Source of the DNA: Pseudomonas fuscovaginae SE-1
GTDB taxonomy: Bacteria; Pseudomonadota; Gammaproteobacteria; Pseudomonadales; Pseudomonadaceae
Length of the DNA stretch: 48,078 nucleotides
Reading direction: 5' to 3'
Assembly: GCF_000364705.1 (NCBI RefSeq)
Contig: NZ_AQOH01000054.1
Coordinates: 1-48,078 of the forward strand
The position numbers were made by a program, and so were the translations under genes. Positions 8,493 to 20,321 of the stretch are shown here, in pieces (position 1 is the first letter of the stretch; each line of letters begins with the position of its first letter). The notes under the pieces were generated by a model. The model had not been told where the DNA came from and did not search any database. It was given only the letters and a program-made list of their open reading frames with translations.

Positions 8493-10388
8493 ATGATTGT
8501 TCCCACGCGTTTCCTGGCCTGGCTGATGCTGCCGATGTTCGCCCTATGCAGCTCCAGCCTGCTGGCGAATACGGTGGAGGGTGCCCCCCAGGCCTTGCAC
8601 CTGATCGATTACATCGGCGCGGACTACCCGGCCACGGTGGCGGATGGCAAGGTCATCGACGAAACCGAATACCACGAGCAACTGGAATTCCTCAACGCGC
8701 TGCAGAAGCTGATCGTTGCGCTGCCGGCCCGTGCCGAGCGGGCGGAACTTGAGCAGGGCGTGGTCGACCTGCGCAAGTCCATCGACGCCCGCCAGGAGGG
8801 TGCGATCGTGGCGCGTCAGGCCCGGCAACTGGGGGCCAGGCTGGCGGTGGCCTACGAGGTCAGCCAGGCGCCGGCCATTACCCCGGACCCGGCCCGCGGC
8901 GCGCCGCTCTATGCCCAGCAGTGTTCGGTCTGCCACGGCGAGAGCGGGGCTGGCGACGGTCCGGCGGGCAGCGGCATGACGCCGCCGCCGGCCAACCTGC
9001 GTGACGCTTCGCGCCTGGATCGCCTGAGCCTCTACGGTATCTACAACACCCTGACCCTGGGGGTCGAAGGGACGGACATGCCGTCGTTCGCCGATCAGCT
9101 CGACGAGCGCCAGCGCTGGGACCTGGCCACCTACATCGCCAGCTTCAGCGCCGCGCCCGTGGCGCCGACCGACAAGGCCTACAACATCGCCGACCTGGCC
9201 CGCCAGACCCCCAGCGAAATCCAGGCCGCCGAAGGCGACGAGGCCGCGGCGCTGTTCCGTGCCCAGCGCGCCCAGCCGCCGCAGGTCAAGCGCGGGCCGT
9301 CGCAGTTGCTCGACTACACCGCGACCACCCTGGACAAGAGCCTGGCCGCCTACCGCGCCGGCGATCGCGAGCAGGCCTACGACCTGTCCGTGGCGGCCTA
9401 CCTGGAAGGTTTCGAACTGGTCGAAAGCTCTCTGGACAACGTCGATGCCAACGTGCGCAAGGACACCGAGAAGTCGCTGATGGCCTACCGGCAATCCCTG
9501 CAGGACGGCCTGCCGGTAGAGCAGGTGGAGCAACGCCTGGGCGTTGCCAAGGACAAGCTCAAGGAGTCCGCCGGCCTGCTGGGCAGCGACGGCCTGAGCC
9601 AGTCGCTGAGCTTCATCTCCGGCCTGCTGATCCTGCTGCGCGAAGGCCTGGAGGCGATCCTGGTGCTGGCGGCGATCCTGGCGTTCCTGCGCAACACCGG
9701 CCAGCAGTCGGCGGTGCGCAGCGTCAACATCGGCTGGGGCCTGGCCCTGCTGGCCGGTGCTGGAACCTGGGCGCTGGCGGCCTACGTGATCGACGTCAGC
9801 GGTTCCCAGCGTGAGCTGCTCGAAGGCTGCACGGCGCTGTTCGCCAGCGTGATGGTGCTGTGGCTGGGCGTGTGGATGCATGACCGTCGGCACGCCGCCG
9901 CATGGCAGGACTACATCAAGAGCAGCCTGGTCAGTGGCGGCGGCCGTTTCGGTTTTGCCGTGCTGGCGTTCTTCTCGGTGTATCGCGAATTGTTCGAAGT
10001 GATTCTGTTCTACGAAACCCTCTGGCTGCAGGCCGGCCCTGCCGGGCACAATGCGGTGCTGGCGGGTGGCGCGACGGCGCTGGTGCTGCTGATCGGCCTG
10101 GCCTGGGTGATCCTGCGCGGTTCGGCGAAACTGCCGCTGGCGATGTTCTTCGGCATCAATGCCGGGCTGCTCTGCGCCCTGTCGGTGGTGTTCGCCGGGC
10201 ATGGCGTCAAGGCGTTGCAGGAAGCCGGGATTTTCGGCACGCGGCCGGTGGCGTTCTTCGACTTCGATTGGCTGGGCATTCACGCCGACGCCTACTCGCT
10301 GGGTGCCCAGGCCGTCGCGTTGCTGGCGATCATCGTGCTCTACGGCCGTAGCCGGCTGGCGGAGAAGCGCCGGTTGCAGGCGTCCTGA
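8493..10388 (+). CDS. Cytochrome c/FTR1-type iron permease fusion
   Basis: This 631-residue protein has a signal peptide (cleavage near LLANT, residue 26), a periplasmic part with a c-type heme site C144-S-V-C147-H148, and a methionine (TDMPSF) that can serve as sixth ligand. The C-terminal half is a multi-span FTR1 permease. It bears the two iron-translocation motifs REGLE (383-387) and RELFE (498-502), each within a membrane helix. FTR1 proteins take up ferric iron coupled to oxidation; fusing the electron-accepting cytochrome to the permease replaces a separate oxidase, as in EfeU-like bacterial systems. It is the first gene of a rightward pair with yaiI (2 bases apart). No strong Fur box was found upstream. 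Confidence 0.87.
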   Translation: MIVPTRFLAWLMLPMFALCSSSLLANTVEGAPQALHLIDYIGADYPATVADGKVIDETEYHEQLEFLNALQKLIVALPARAERAELEQGVVDLRKSIDARQEGAIVARQARQLGARLAVAYEVSQAPAITPDPARGAPLYAQQCSVCHGESGAGDGPAGSGMTPPPANLRDASRLDRLSLYGIYNTLTLGVEGTDMPSFADQLDERQRWDLATYIASFSAAPVAPTDKAYNIADLARQTPSEIQAAEGDEAAALFRAQRAQPPQVKRGPSQLLDYTATTLDKSLAAYRAGDREQAYDLSVAAYLEGFELVESSLDNVDANVRKDTEKSLMAYRQSLQDGLPVEQVEQRLGVAKDKLKESAGLLGSDGLSQSLSFISGLLILLREGLEAILVLAAILAFLRNTGQQSAVRSVNIGWGLALLAGAGTWALAAYVIDVSGSQRELLEGCTALFASVMVLWLGVWMHDRRHAAAWQDYIKSSLVSGGGRFGFAVLAFFSVYRELFEVILFYETLWLQAGPAGHNAVLAGGATALVLLIGLAWVILRGSAKLPLAMFFGINAGLLCALSVVFAGHGVKALQEAGIFGTRPVAFFDFDWLGIHADAYSLGAQAVALLAIIVLYGRSRLAEKRRLQAS

Positions 10389-10390
10389 GC

Positions 10391-10846
10391 ATGCGCGTGT
10401 GGATCGATGCCGACGCCTGCCCGCGGATCGCTCGCGACCTGGTGGTCAAGTTCGCCCTCAAGCGGCAGTTCGAGGTGGTGCTGGTGGCGGGTCAGCCGCA
10501 GCCCCGCCCGCCGTTTGCCATTGTCAGGCTGATCGTGGTGCCCAGCGGGCCGGATGCCGCCGATGACTATCTGGTGGAGCATGCGGTGCCGGGCGAACTG
10601 GTGATCTGCAGCGACGTGCCGCTGGCCGACCGTCTGGTGAAAAAGGGCGTGGCGGCCCTCGATCCACGGGGCAAGCCGTTCGACGAGCAGAACATGGGCG
10701 AGCGGCTGGCGGTGCGCAACCTGTTCACCGACCTGCGCGAACAGGGGCAGGTCGGCGGTGGTCAGGCACCCTATGGCGAGCGCGAGAAACAGGCGTTCGC
10801 CAATTCGCTGGATCGGATCCTGACGCGGCTCGCCCGGGCTTCCTAG
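10391..10846 (+). CDS. yaiI: YaiI/YqxD family protein (DUF188, UPF0178)
   Basis: This is a 151-residue cytoplasmic protein. The N-terminal 'VWIDADACPRIARDLVVKFA' has the DADACP motif of the UPF0178 family, with 'VICSDVPLADRLVKKG' and 'ALDPRGKPFDEQNMGERLAVR' as the other conserved blocks. These resemble PIN-like nuclease folds in their clustered acidic residues, but no activity is established. It starts 2 bases after the iron permease stop, so translation is probably coupled, although a functional link is not implied. Its stop overlaps the convergent elbB stop by 4 bases (CTAG). Confidence 0.88.
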   Translation: MRVWIDADACPRIARDLVVKFALKRQFEVVLVAGQPQPRPPFAIVRLIVVPSGPDAADDYLVEHAVPGELVICSDVPLADRLVKKGVAALDPRGKPFDEQNMGERLAVRNLFTDLREQGQVGGGQAPYGEREKQAFANSLDRILTRLARAS

Positions 10847-11514
10847 GCCTCCTGATCCTCCTGGGCCAGCTCCAGCACCCGGTCCACCAACTTGTTGATC
10901 CCCGCCGCCGCTTCGCCAATCGATTGGGCAAGCATGTAGGCGGGGGTCGTCACCAGCTTGCGGGCCTTGTCCTCGACGATTTCGTCCACCGCGCATTCCT
11001 GGTGGTTGGCGCCCATCCTGCCCAGCGCCGCGGCCGTGTCGGCATCGTTGCCGATGGTACAGGTCACGCCCGGGCCGTAGATCTTCGCGGCCAGCGCCGG
11101 GGTGATGCAGATCAGCCCCACTGGCTTGCCGGCCTCGGCGAAGGCTTCGGCCAGGGCCAGGACCTCGGCCTGCACGCTGCAGCCGGCGCCTTCGATGGCA
11201 AAGTTGGAGAGGTTCTTCGCCGCGCCGAAACCTCCGGGCACGATCAGCCCGTCGAAATCCCGCGCGTCGGCCTCGTGCAGGTCGCGGACCTGGCCGCGGG
11301 CGATGCGTGCCGACTCCACCAGCACATTGCGCGACTCGGGCATTTCCTCGCCGGTCAGGTGGTTGATCACCTGCAATTGGGGGATGTTCGGCGCGAAACA
11401 CTGCACTTGGGCGCCGCGCTGGTCCAGGCGCAAGAGCGTCAGCACGCTTTCGTGGATCTCGGCGCCGTCGTATACGCCGCAGCCGGACAGGATTACCGCG
11501 ATTTTCCTGGTCAT
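10843..11514 (-). CDS. elbB: ElbB, DJ-1/PfpI-type glyoxalase of isoprenoid metabolism
   Basis: The protein has 223 residues, close to E. coli ElbB. It opens with 'KIAVILSGCGVYDGAEIHES', the conserved N-terminus of the family; 'DGLIVPGGFGAAKNLSNFAIEGAGC' and the nucleophile-elbow region 'GLICITPALAAK' with Cys136 follow. The His usually next to the cysteine in PfpI proteases is Ile here, which is typical of ElbB and argues against protease activity. ElbB has been described as enhancing lycopene formation and as a glyoxalase. It is divergent from the sterol-desaturase-like gene. Confidence 0.88.
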   Translation of the reverse strand: MTRKIAVILSGCGVYDGAEIHESVLTLLRLDQRGAQVQCFAPNIPQLQVINHLTGEEMPESRNVLVESARIARGQVRDLHEADARDFDGLIVPGGFGAAKNLSNFAIEGAGCSVQAEVLALAEAFAEAGKPVGLICITPALAAKIYGPGVTCTIGNDADTAAALGRMGANHQECAVDEIVEDKARKLVTTPAYMLAQSIGEAAAGINKLVDRVLELAQEDQEA

Positions 11515-11627
11515 GTTGTATCTCCTGATTTCTGGCGTTAAATGTCTACCAATCTGGCAGTCATTGTCAGCGGAATTTGCAGCGACTACACCTAATCTTG
11601 GGCCAATCGTTCCTCTTGGGTAGCGCC

Positions 11628-12843
11628 ATGGACCTCATTCCCTATGCGATTCCGTTTTTCGTCGTACTGATCGTTGTCGAACTGCTGACCGACTATCGGC
11701 GCGGCACCCGTCATTATCGGGTGGCCGACTCCATCAACAGCCTCAGCACCGGTGTGTTGTCGACCACCACTGGCATTCTGACCAAGGGCGTGGGCCTGGT
11801 GACCTACGCCGTCGCCCTCGACCACCTGGCGTTGTTCGACCTGCCGGCCGACAGCCCCTGGGTGTGGGTCATGGCCTTCGTGGTCTACGACTTCTGCTAC
11901 TACTGGCTGCACCGCATGGGGCATGAGCGCAATATCCTCTGGGCCGCGCACTCGGTGCATCACCAGAGCGAGGAGTACAACCTGTCCACGGCCCTGCGCC
12001 AGACCAGCAGCGGTTTCCTGCTGAGCTGGATCTTCTACCTGCCGTTGGCGGTGCTCGGGGTGCCCCTGTCGGTGTTCATCACTGTCGCGGCGCTGAACCT
12101 GCTCTATCAGTTCTGGGTGCATACCCGGCACATTCCCAAGCTCGGCTGGTACGAGTGGTTCTTCGTCACCCCCTCCAACCACCGTGCGCATCACGCGCAG
12201 AATCCTCTTTATATGGATCGCAATTACGGCGGTGTGTTCATTCTCTGGGATCGGCTGTTCGGCACCTTCCAGGAAGAAGACGATGCCGAACCGGTGGTGT
12301 TCGGGGTGACCACGCCATTGGCCAGCTGGAACCCGCTGTGGGCCAACCTGCAGTTTTATGCGCAACTGGCCAGCGACGCCCGGCGTACCGAAAGCTACCG
12401 GGACAAACTGCGCATCTGGTTCATGCCCACCGGCTGGCGCCCGGCGGACGTCGCGGCGAAGTATCCATTGGCGAAACATGATCTGGCGCACTTTCGCAAG
12501 TTCGAGGTGCCGCTGGAACCGCGCCAGCAGGTCTATATCGCCTTGCAGTTCGCGGTGTACGTGGCGTTGGGCAGCTACCTGATGAATTTCGCCGAAAAAC
12601 TGCCCCAGGCGGCGCTGGTGCTCGGCTGGGGCGCGATGCTTCTGGGCCTGTTCGTGCTCGGGGCGGGCCTGGAGAATCGGCCGTGGGCATTGAAGCTGGA
12701 AGTGACGCGGTTGCTGCTGAATGTGCCGCTGGTCTGGCTGGCTCCACTGGTCGGACTGTGGCCGGCCAGCCCGCTGGGCTGGATCGGTCTGCTCAGCTAC
12801 AGCCTGCTGAGCGTGATCGGACTCTACTGCTGCCGCAGCCGGG

Positions 12844-12866
<23 letters not shown>
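11628..12866 (+). CDS. Fatty acid hydroxylase/sterol desaturase family membrane protein
   Basis: This is a 412-residue inner-membrane protein with several hydrophobic helices. The eight-histidine di-iron motif of the superfamily is intact: H95-RMG-H99, H108-SV-H111-H112 and H185-RA-H188-H189. These enzymes use oxygen and a di-iron centre to hydroxylate or desaturate lipids; the substrate in pseudomonads is unknown. The C-terminal 130 residues hold four more hydrophobic helices beyond the hydroxylase core. ATG 11628 is favoured over an upstream frame extension because it begins at the first membrane helix. Its end overlaps dedA, which is convergent, by 23 bases. Confidence 0.85.
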
Positions 12867-14676
<1,810 letters not shown>

Positions 14677-14694
14677 CCCTCACAGGAACACTCG

Positions 14695-16917
14695 ATGAAT
14701 ACCGAAGGACTCAGCGAAGTTGAAGTAAAAGAAGCTCAACCGGTGGTCGAGCAGATCGTCGAAACCCCGCCGGAGCTGGAGCCGGCGCCGGTGGTTGCCG
14801 AGGCGCCGCATGTGGCGGTGCCGGCGGCGGTGGCGATTCCGAATCTGGATGACAGCAGTCTCTACATCCACCGCGAGTTGTCGCAGCTGCAGTTCAACAT
14901 CCGCGTGCTTGAGCAGGCGCTGGACGAGTCCTATCCGTTGCTGGAGCGGCTCAAGTTCCTGCTGATCTTTTCCAGCAACCTCGATGAGTTCTTCGAAATT
15001 CGTGTCGCCGGGCTGAAGAAGCAGATCACCTTCGCCCGTGAACAGGCCGGCGCCGACGGCCTGCAGCCGCACCAGGCGCTGGCGCGCATCAGCGAGCTGG
15101 TGCATGGCCAGGTCGACCGTCAGTACGCGATCCTCAACGACATCCTGTTGCCGGAGCTGGAGAAGCACCAGGTCCGCTTCATCCGTCGCCGCTACTGGAC
15201 CGCCAAGCTCAAGACCTGGGTCCGCCGCTATTTCCGCGACGAGATCGCGCCGATCATCACTCCGATCGGCCTCGATCCGACGCATCCGTTCCCGTTGCTG
15301 GTGAACAAGAGCCTGAACTTCATTGTCGAGCTCGAGGGTATCGATGCCTTCGGCCGCGACTCGGGCCTGGCGATCATTCCGGCACCGCGTCTGTTGCCGC
15401 GGATCATCAAGGTACCGGAAGACGTCGGTGGCCCGGGTGACAACTATGTATTCCTGTCGTCGATGATCCACGCGCACGCCGACGACCTGTTCCAGGGCAT
15501 GAAGGTCAAGGGCTGCTACCAGTTCCGCCTGACCCGCAACGCCGACCTGGCACTGGACTCGGAGGACGTCGAGGACCTGGCCCGCGCGCTGCGTGGCGAA
15601 CTGTTCTCCCGTCGCTACGGTGATGCCGTGCGCCTGGAAGTGGCCGATACCTGCCCGAAACACCTGTCGGACTACCTGCTCAAGCAGTTCAACCTGTCCG
15701 AGACCGAGCTGTACCAGGTCAACGGTCCGGTGAACCTGACCCGCCTGTTCAGCATCACTGGCCTGGACAGCCATCCGGAGCTGCAATACACGCCGTTCAC
15801 CCCACAGATCCCGAAACTGCTGCAGAACAGCGAGAACATTTTCAGCGTGATCAGCAAGCAGGACATCCTGCTGCTGCACCCGTTCGAATCCTTCACTCCG
15901 GTGGTCGACCTGCTGCGCCAGGCCGCCAAGGACCCGCACGTCCTGGCCGTGCGCCAGACCCTGTACCGCAGCGGTGCCAACTCGGAGATCGTCGACGCCC
16001 TGGTGGACGCGGCGCGCAACGGCAAGGAGGTCACCGCGGTGATCGAGTTGCGGGCGCGCTTCGATGAAGAGTCCAACCTGCAGTTGGCCAGTCGCCTGCA
16101 GGCGGCCGGTGCGGTGGTGATCTACGGTGTGGTCGGCTTCAAGACCCATGCCAAGATGATGCTGATCCTGCGTCGCGAGGCCGGCGAGATCGTGCGTTAC
16201 GCGCACCTCGGTACCGGTAACTACCACGCCGGCAACGCCCGCCTGTATACCGACTACAGCCTGCTGACTTCCGACGACGCCCTGTGCGAAGACGTCGGCA
16301 AGCTGTTCAGCCAGTTGATCGGCATGGGCAAGACCCTGCGCATGAAAAAGCTGCTGCATGCGCCGTTCACCCTGAAGAAGGGCATGCTCGACATGATTGC
16401 CCGGGAGACCCAGTTCGCCATCGATGGCAAACCGGCGCACATCATCGCCAAGTTCAACTCGCTGACCGATCCGAAGATCATCCGCGCGTTGTACAAGGCC
16501 AGCCAGTGCGGCGTGCGTATCGACCTGGTGGTGCGTGGCATGTGCTGCCTGCGTCCGGGCATCGCCGGGGTTTCGCACAATATCCATGTGCGTTCGATCA
16601 TCGGCCGCTTCCTGGAGCACACCCGGGTGTTCTACTTCCTCAACGGTGGCGAGGAGCAGATGTTCCTGTCCAGTGCCGACTGGATGGAGCGCAACCTCGA
16701 CAAACGGGTCGAGACCTGCTTCCCGGTCGAGGGCAAGAAGCTGATCCTGCGGGTCAAGAAAGAGCTGGAAAGCTATCTCACCGACAACACCCACAGCTGG
16801 AGCCTGCAGTCGGACGGTCGCTACATCCGCAATACGCCGACCGGCAACCAGAACCCGCGCAGCGCCCAGACGACCCTGCTGGATCGCCTGAGCAGCCCGG
16901 TCCTCAGCGTACGTTGA
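14695..16917 (+). CDS. ppk: Polyphosphate kinase 1
   Basis: This 740-residue enzyme polymerises the gamma-phosphate of ATP into polyphosphate at the membrane. A Glu/Pro/Val-rich extension of about 50 residues precedes the conserved start '[22 protein letters not shown]'. '[18 protein letters not shown]' belongs to the N domain. His485 in 'KTHAKMML' is the predicted autophosphorylated residue, and '[10 protein letters not shown]' carries the second catalytic histidine. The length is greater than E. coli PPK (688) because of the extension. It follows hemB by 18 bases and its end overlaps convergent ppx by 14 bases, so the enzyme that makes polyphosphate faces the one that degrades it. Confidence 0.96.
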   Translation: MNTEGLSEVEVKEAQPVVEQIVETPPELEPAPVVAEAPHVAVPAAVAIPNLDDSSLYIHRELSQLQFNIRVLEQALDESYPLLERLKFLLIFSSNLDEFFEIRVAGLKKQITFAREQAGADGLQPHQALARISELVHGQVDRQYAILNDILLPELEKHQVRFIRRRYWTAKLKTWVRRYFRDEIAPIITPIGLDPTHPFPLLVNKSLNFIVELEGIDAFGRDSGLAIIPAPRLLPRIIKVPEDVGGPGDNYVFLSSMIHAHADDLFQGMKVKGCYQFRLTRNADLALDSEDVEDLARALRGELFSRRYGDAVRLEVADTCPKHLSDYLLKQFNLSETELYQVNGPVNLTRLFSITGLDSHPELQYTPFTPQIPKLLQNSENIFSVISKQDILLLHPFESFTPVVDLLRQAAKDPHVLAVRQTLYRSGANSEIVDALVDAARNGKEVTAVIELRARFDEESNLQLASRLQAAGAVVIYGVVGFKTHAKMMLILRREAGEIVRYAHLGTGNYHAGNARLYTDYSLLTSDDALCEDVGKLFSQLIGMGKTLRMKKLLHAPFTLKKGMLDMIARETQFAIDGKPAHIIAKFNSLTDPKIIRALYKASQCGVRIDLVVRGMCCLRPGIAGVSHNIHVRSIIGRFLEHTRVFYFLNGGEEQMFLSSADWMERNLDKRVETCFPVEGKKLILRVKKELESYLTDNTHSWSLQSDGRYIRNTPTGNQNPRSAQTTLLDRLSSPVLSVR

Positions 16918-18406
16918 GGGTGATGCCGACTCGGGTCAGCCACTCCGCCTCCAGGGCGAAGTCGGCCTGAGTCAGCTGGTTCTGCTCCAGCCACCCCTTG
17001 GGGAACGCCACATCCAGGGTATCGCCGTCGGCGCGCAAGGCGACCTGCGGCATTTCCTGGGTGCCACGGATGTGGTGGAACAGGATCGCGAAGCGCAGCA
17101 GCACGCACAGGCGAATCAGCCTGATGCCGTCGTCACCGAACTCGGCGAACTTGTCCTTGGGAATGTTGCGACGGTGCCCGCGAACCAGGAGCGCGAGCAT
17201 CTGCTGGTCTTCCCGGGAGAAGCCGGCCAGGTCGGAGTGTTCGATCAGGTAGGCGCCGTGCTTGTGGTAGTGGTAGTGGGCGATGTCCAGGCCGACTTCG
17301 TGGACCTTGGCTGCCCAGCCGAGCAGTTCGCGCCAGATCCCGTCTTCCAGTTCCCAGTCCTTGGCCACCTGGTCGAAGGCATGCAGTGCCTTGCGCTCGA
17401 CGCGCACCACTTGCTCCTGGTCGACGTGGTAGCGCTCCATCAGCGAGGTGAGGGTGCGTTCGCGGACGTCCTCATGGTGATGACGGCCGAGCAGGTCGTA
17501 GAGCACGCCTTCGCGCAGGGCGCCGTCGCAGTGGTCCATGCGCTGCAGGTCGAGGGAGTCGAAAATCGCTTCGAGAATCGCCAGGCCGGCGGGGAAGATG
17601 GCGCGGCGGTCCGGCTTGATCCCTTCGAAATCGATCTTCTCGATCTCGCCCAGCTTGAACAGCTTGCGCTTGAGCCAGGCCAGGCCTTCGGCATTCACCT
17701 CGCCGTTGCCCTGGCCGCCAGCCTTGAGCGCCAGGCCGATGGCGCGGATGGTTCCGGACGAGCCGATCGCCTCGTCCCATTTCAGGCGGTGCAGGGCGTT
17801 CTCGATGCTCATGATCTCCAGACGCGCCGCAGTGTAGGCCTGGGCGTAGCGGGCCGGGGTGATCTTGCCGTCGCGGAAGTAGCGCTGGGTGTAGCTGACG
17901 CAACCCATCTGCAGGCTCTCGCGCAGTAGTGGCTCGAAGCGCTGGCCGATGATGAACTCGGTACTGCCGCCGCCGATGTCGGCGACCAGGCGCTTGCCCG
18001 GGGTATCGGCGAGGGTGTGGGAGACGCCGAGGTAGATCAGGCGGGCTTCCTCGCGGCCGGAGATGACCTCCACCGGGTGGCCGAGAATCGCCTCCGCACG
18101 ATGGATGAACTCGGCGCGGTTGCGTGCCTCGCGCAGGGCGTTGGTGCCGACGATCCGTACGGCGCCCAATGGCATGCCGTTGATCAGTTGGGCGAAACGC
18201 TTCAGGCAATCGAGCCCACGCTGCATCGATTCTTCGTTGAGTTTGCGCTCCTCATCGATGCCGGCGGCCAGCTGAACCTTTTCGCCGAGCCGCTCCAGGA
18301 TCCGGATTTCACCGTTCTGGGCCTTGGCCACGACCATGTGGAAGCTGTTCGAGCCCAGGTCGATAGCGGCGATCAGGGAAAGATTCTTGGCTTGGGAATG
18401 GGGCAT
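16904..18406 (-). CDS. ppx: Exopolyphosphatase
   Basis: This 500-residue member of the ASKHA Ppx/GppA family releases orthophosphate from polyphosphate ends. The phosphate-1 loop '[16 protein letters not shown]' is at residues 14-29, the phosphate-2 motif is '[13 protein letters not shown]', and a helical HD-like C-terminal domain starts near residue 310 with '[23 protein letters not shown]'. The full length and the HD-like domain favour Ppx over the shorter paralogue GppA. The gene is antiparallel to ppk with 14 bases of overlap, which makes simultaneous transcription of both a source of antisense RNA. Confidence 0.94.
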   Translation of the reverse strand: MPHSQAKNLSLIAAIDLGSNSFHMVVAKAQNGEIRILERLGEKVQLAAGIDEERKLNEESMQRGLDCLKRFAQLINGMPLGAVRIVGTNALREARNRAEFIHRAEAILGHPVEVISGREEARLIYLGVSHTLADTPGKRLVADIGGGSTEFIIGQRFEPLLRESLQMGCVSYTQRYFRDGKITPARYAQAYTAARLEIMSIENALHRLKWDEAIGSSGTIRAIGLALKAGGQGNGEVNAEGLAWLKRKLFKLGEIEKIDFEGIKPDRRAIFPAGLAILEAIFDSLDLQRMDHCDGALREGVLYDLLGRHHHEDVRERTLTSLMERYHVDQEQVVRVERKALHAFDQVAKDWELEDGIWRELLGWAAKVHEVGLDIAHYHYHKHGAYLIEHSDLAGFSREDQQMLALLVRGHRRNIPKDKFAEFGDDGIRLIRLCVLLRFAILFHHIRGTQEMPQVALRADGDTLDVAFPKGWLEQNQLTQADFALEAEWLTRVGITLNVR

Positions 18407-18828
18407 GGTTGAAGGATCTCGGTCGATAACCCCGCCATCGTGCCACGATCAGGCTCCGACGCCAACGTAGGGCGCCCGTGGGCATCGGCTCGGGATCGGT
18501 TGCGGGGTAGGTGAAAAGTCATTGCTTCAATTTTCCTACACGAATATGTCGCATTCATTACTGACCGGGTTTGATTGCGATGACCTCTATGTTTAGTGTG
18601 TCCGATTCTGCCTGCTCTTTATTCCTTTGGATTGTTGGGAATGTTCCGGTTTTTCTGTTGTAGGCCAATAGGGAAACTAGCGTTCGGCAATTCTGCCGTG
18701 GTGTTAGTTATTTAGTGTTCAGCCTGTGGAAAGATGAGGGCGCTTCCTGAAAGAAGTGCGATTGCGGTTTGAAACATGCTGCCCTGAATAACTCATGCCG
18801 CTAGAACTGGAATGACATGGAGTGGGAA
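18407..18828. other. AT-rich region between ppx and the pilus locus
   Basis: No gene is visible in these 422 bases. The piece from 18541 to 18720 is 44% G+C by direct count (79 of 180), far below the neighbouring coding DNA. It is rich in runs of T (for example GGTTTTTCTG) and is the probable regulatory region of the pilin gene; the first 50 bases must also hold the ppx promoter. No confident -35/-10 pair was chosen. AT-rich leaders like this are usual binding sites for H-NS-type silencers (MvaT/MvaU in Pseudomonas), but that is inference. Confidence 0.5.
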
Positions 18829-19482
18829 ATGAAGTTGCTATCCAAGTTGACGCTCGGAACCCTGCTGGTTGCGGTGGGAGGGTACGCCAGCGCGGCTGAC
18901 CTGCTGGTGAAGGGGACGATCGTTCCCGCCAGCTGCACCCTGAGCCTGCAAAATGGGGGGGTTGTCGATTACGGGAAGATTCGCGCCGCCTCGTTGAGTC
19001 CGAACGGTTATACCCGCCTGCCGGCCAGGGGCGTGCCGTTCTCGGTCAACTGCGACGGGGGCACCCGGGTGGGCGTCAAGACGCTCGACAACCGTGCCGC
19101 CAGCAAGGTGCCGGGGATTCTGCAGACGGCCATCGGCTCGGCCTATGGCGACACCTACAACTATGGCCTGGGCATGACGACGGGTGGCCAGCGGATCGGT
19201 GGTTACGCGTTGACCATCAAGGACTCCGTGGCCGACTTCCCACTGGTCAACACCATCGTGTCGAGCAACAACGGGTTGAGTTGGAGTCGTGGCAACGGCG
19301 CCCTGGGCCAGTATCAGAACATCATGTCCTGGAGTGGCTTCTTCGCCACCCATCCCGCCTCGGTACAGCGCGTAACCGGTACGCTGGAAGTTCAGGCGGT
19401 AATCAACAGGACTTCCGAACTGGATGTGACCCAGGAAGTCTTCCTGGACGGTTTGGCAACGCTGGAACTGCGTTACCTCTAA
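18829..19482 (+). CDS. Fimbrial subunit, DUF1120 type (probable major pilin)
   Basis: This 217-residue secreted protein has a clear signal peptide, MKLLSKLTLGTLLVAVGGYASA. The mature part begins with 'LLVKGTIVPASCTLSLQNGGVVDYG', the pattern of a chaperone-usher pilin: a short donor strand, then a first cysteine; the partner cysteine is in 'VPFSVNCDGGTRVGVKTLDN'. The C-terminal strand 'FLDGLATLELRYL' ends with alternating hydrophobics and a penultimate Tyr, as needed for chaperone donor-strand complementation. The start is ATG 18829 rather than 18817 because GGAG at 18819-18822 is well spaced before it. It is the first gene of a chaperone-usher operon. DUF1120 assignment is from overall pattern and is less certain than the pilin call. 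Confidence 0.8.
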   Translation: MKLLSKLTLGTLLVAVGGYASAADLLVKGTIVPASCTLSLQNGGVVDYGKIRAASLSPNGYTRLPARGVPFSVNCDGGTRVGVKTLDNRAASKVPGILQTAIGSAYGDTYNYGLGMTTGGQRIGGYALTIKDSVADFPLVNTIVSSNNGLSWSRGNGALGQYQNIMSWSGFFATHPASVQRVTGTLEVQAVINRTSELDVTQEVFLDGLATLELRYL

Positions 19483-19515
19483 ATACCGTCGATTCAAGTA
19501 GCAAGTAGAACAGAC

Positions 19516-19582
19516 GCCGGCATGCGGTAGCGTGCCGGCAGTCTTGTCACATCTGTATTGAGCGAACCGGATATCGGTTCGC
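19516..19582 (+). other. Two hairpins between pilin and chaperone genes
   Basis: The first stem, GCCGGCATGC (19516-19525) with GCGTGCCGGC (19530-19539), closes a four-base loop. The second, GCGAACCG (19562-19569) with CGGTTCGC (19575-19582), is a perfect 8-base-pair stem with loop GATAT, ending one base before the GGGGAG ribosome-binding site of the chaperone. Neither has a T-tract, so they look like attenuating or mRNA-protecting structures rather than full terminators. Confidence 0.6.
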
Positions 19583-19597
19583 CGGGGAGCGTGTCAC

Positions 19598-20314
19598 TTG
19601 GAAACTGTGCCTCGTCTATCTTCTTGTGCCGGTGCGTTGTTCTTTCTTCTGGGCGTGTTCTGGGGGAGTGCCCGGGCCGATGGCATGCAGCCGGAAACCA
19701 CGGTGGTCATTCTCTATGAGGAAGAGGGCAAGGCCAGTATCCATGTCCAGAACACCGACAGCGGCCCGGCGCTGCTGCATTCGGCCATCGAGTCCCTTCC
19801 CGAGGATCTGGAGGCGCTGGTGGTGGTGACGACTCCGGTGGCCCGGGTCGATGGCGGCGAGACGCAGCAGGTGGGGCTTCTGGCGATCAACGAGCAGCCT
19901 CTCAAGACCCAGCGACTGAAGCGGATCACCTTCGAGGGCATCCCGCAGCGCAAGACCGCAAGCGGGGCCACCGTGGGGATCAGCCTGCGCCAGAACCTGC
20001 CGCTGATCCTGCACCCCAAGGGGTTGGCCCGCAATGCCACGCCCTGGAAGGAACTGACGTGGCATCAGGGCGGATCCCGATTGGTGGTACGCAATGACAG
20101 CCCCTATGTCGTGCGGCTGTCGCCGGAGCTCCAGCTCAATCCTCACAAGACCATGGTGATGCTCAGTCGCAGTTATGTGCTGCCAGGGGACAGCCTGGAG
20201 ATCGAGGTGGACCCGGCGTTGCCCGCGTCCACGTCGGTCACCCTGCAGCCGGCGACTGTCTACGGGTTCGCGGTCGCCAGCTATGAGGCGCCGATTCTTG
20301 CCGAAGCACAGTGA
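19598..20314 (+). CDS. Periplasmic pilus chaperone
   Basis: This 238-residue chaperone has a signal peptide ending near 'WGSARA|DGMQPETTVVILYEEE'. The N-terminal domain shows the alternating pattern of the G1-type strands, and 'GISLRQNLPLILHPKGLA' matches the conserved 'R.NLP.I..P' region at the subunit-binding strand of PapD-like proteins; 'VRNDSPYVVRLSPELQL' starts the second Ig-like domain. It binds pilin subunits by donor-strand complementation and hands them to the usher. The start is a TTG at 19598, chosen because GGGGAG lies 8 bases upstream; the next in-frame option (GTG 19607) would be too far from it. It follows two hairpins after the pilin and is 7 bases from the usher. Confidence 0.82.
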   Translation: METVPRLSSCAGALFFLLGVFWGSARADGMQPETTVVILYEEEGKASIHVQNTDSGPALLHSAIESLPEDLEALVVVTTPVARVDGGETQQVGLLAINEQPLKTQRLKRITFEGIPQRKTASGATVGISLRQNLPLILHPKGLARNATPWKELTWHQGGSRLVVRNDSPYVVRLSPELQLNPHKTMVMLSRSYVLPGDSLEIEVDPALPASTSVTLQPATVYGFAVASYEAPILAEAQ

Positions 20315-20321
20315 TGCTTCC

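Noticed and set aside
14680..16794. A 704-codon open frame antisense to ppk
   Set aside because: High-GC third-codon bias produces long antisense frames; the plus strand encodes a complete polyphosphate kinase.
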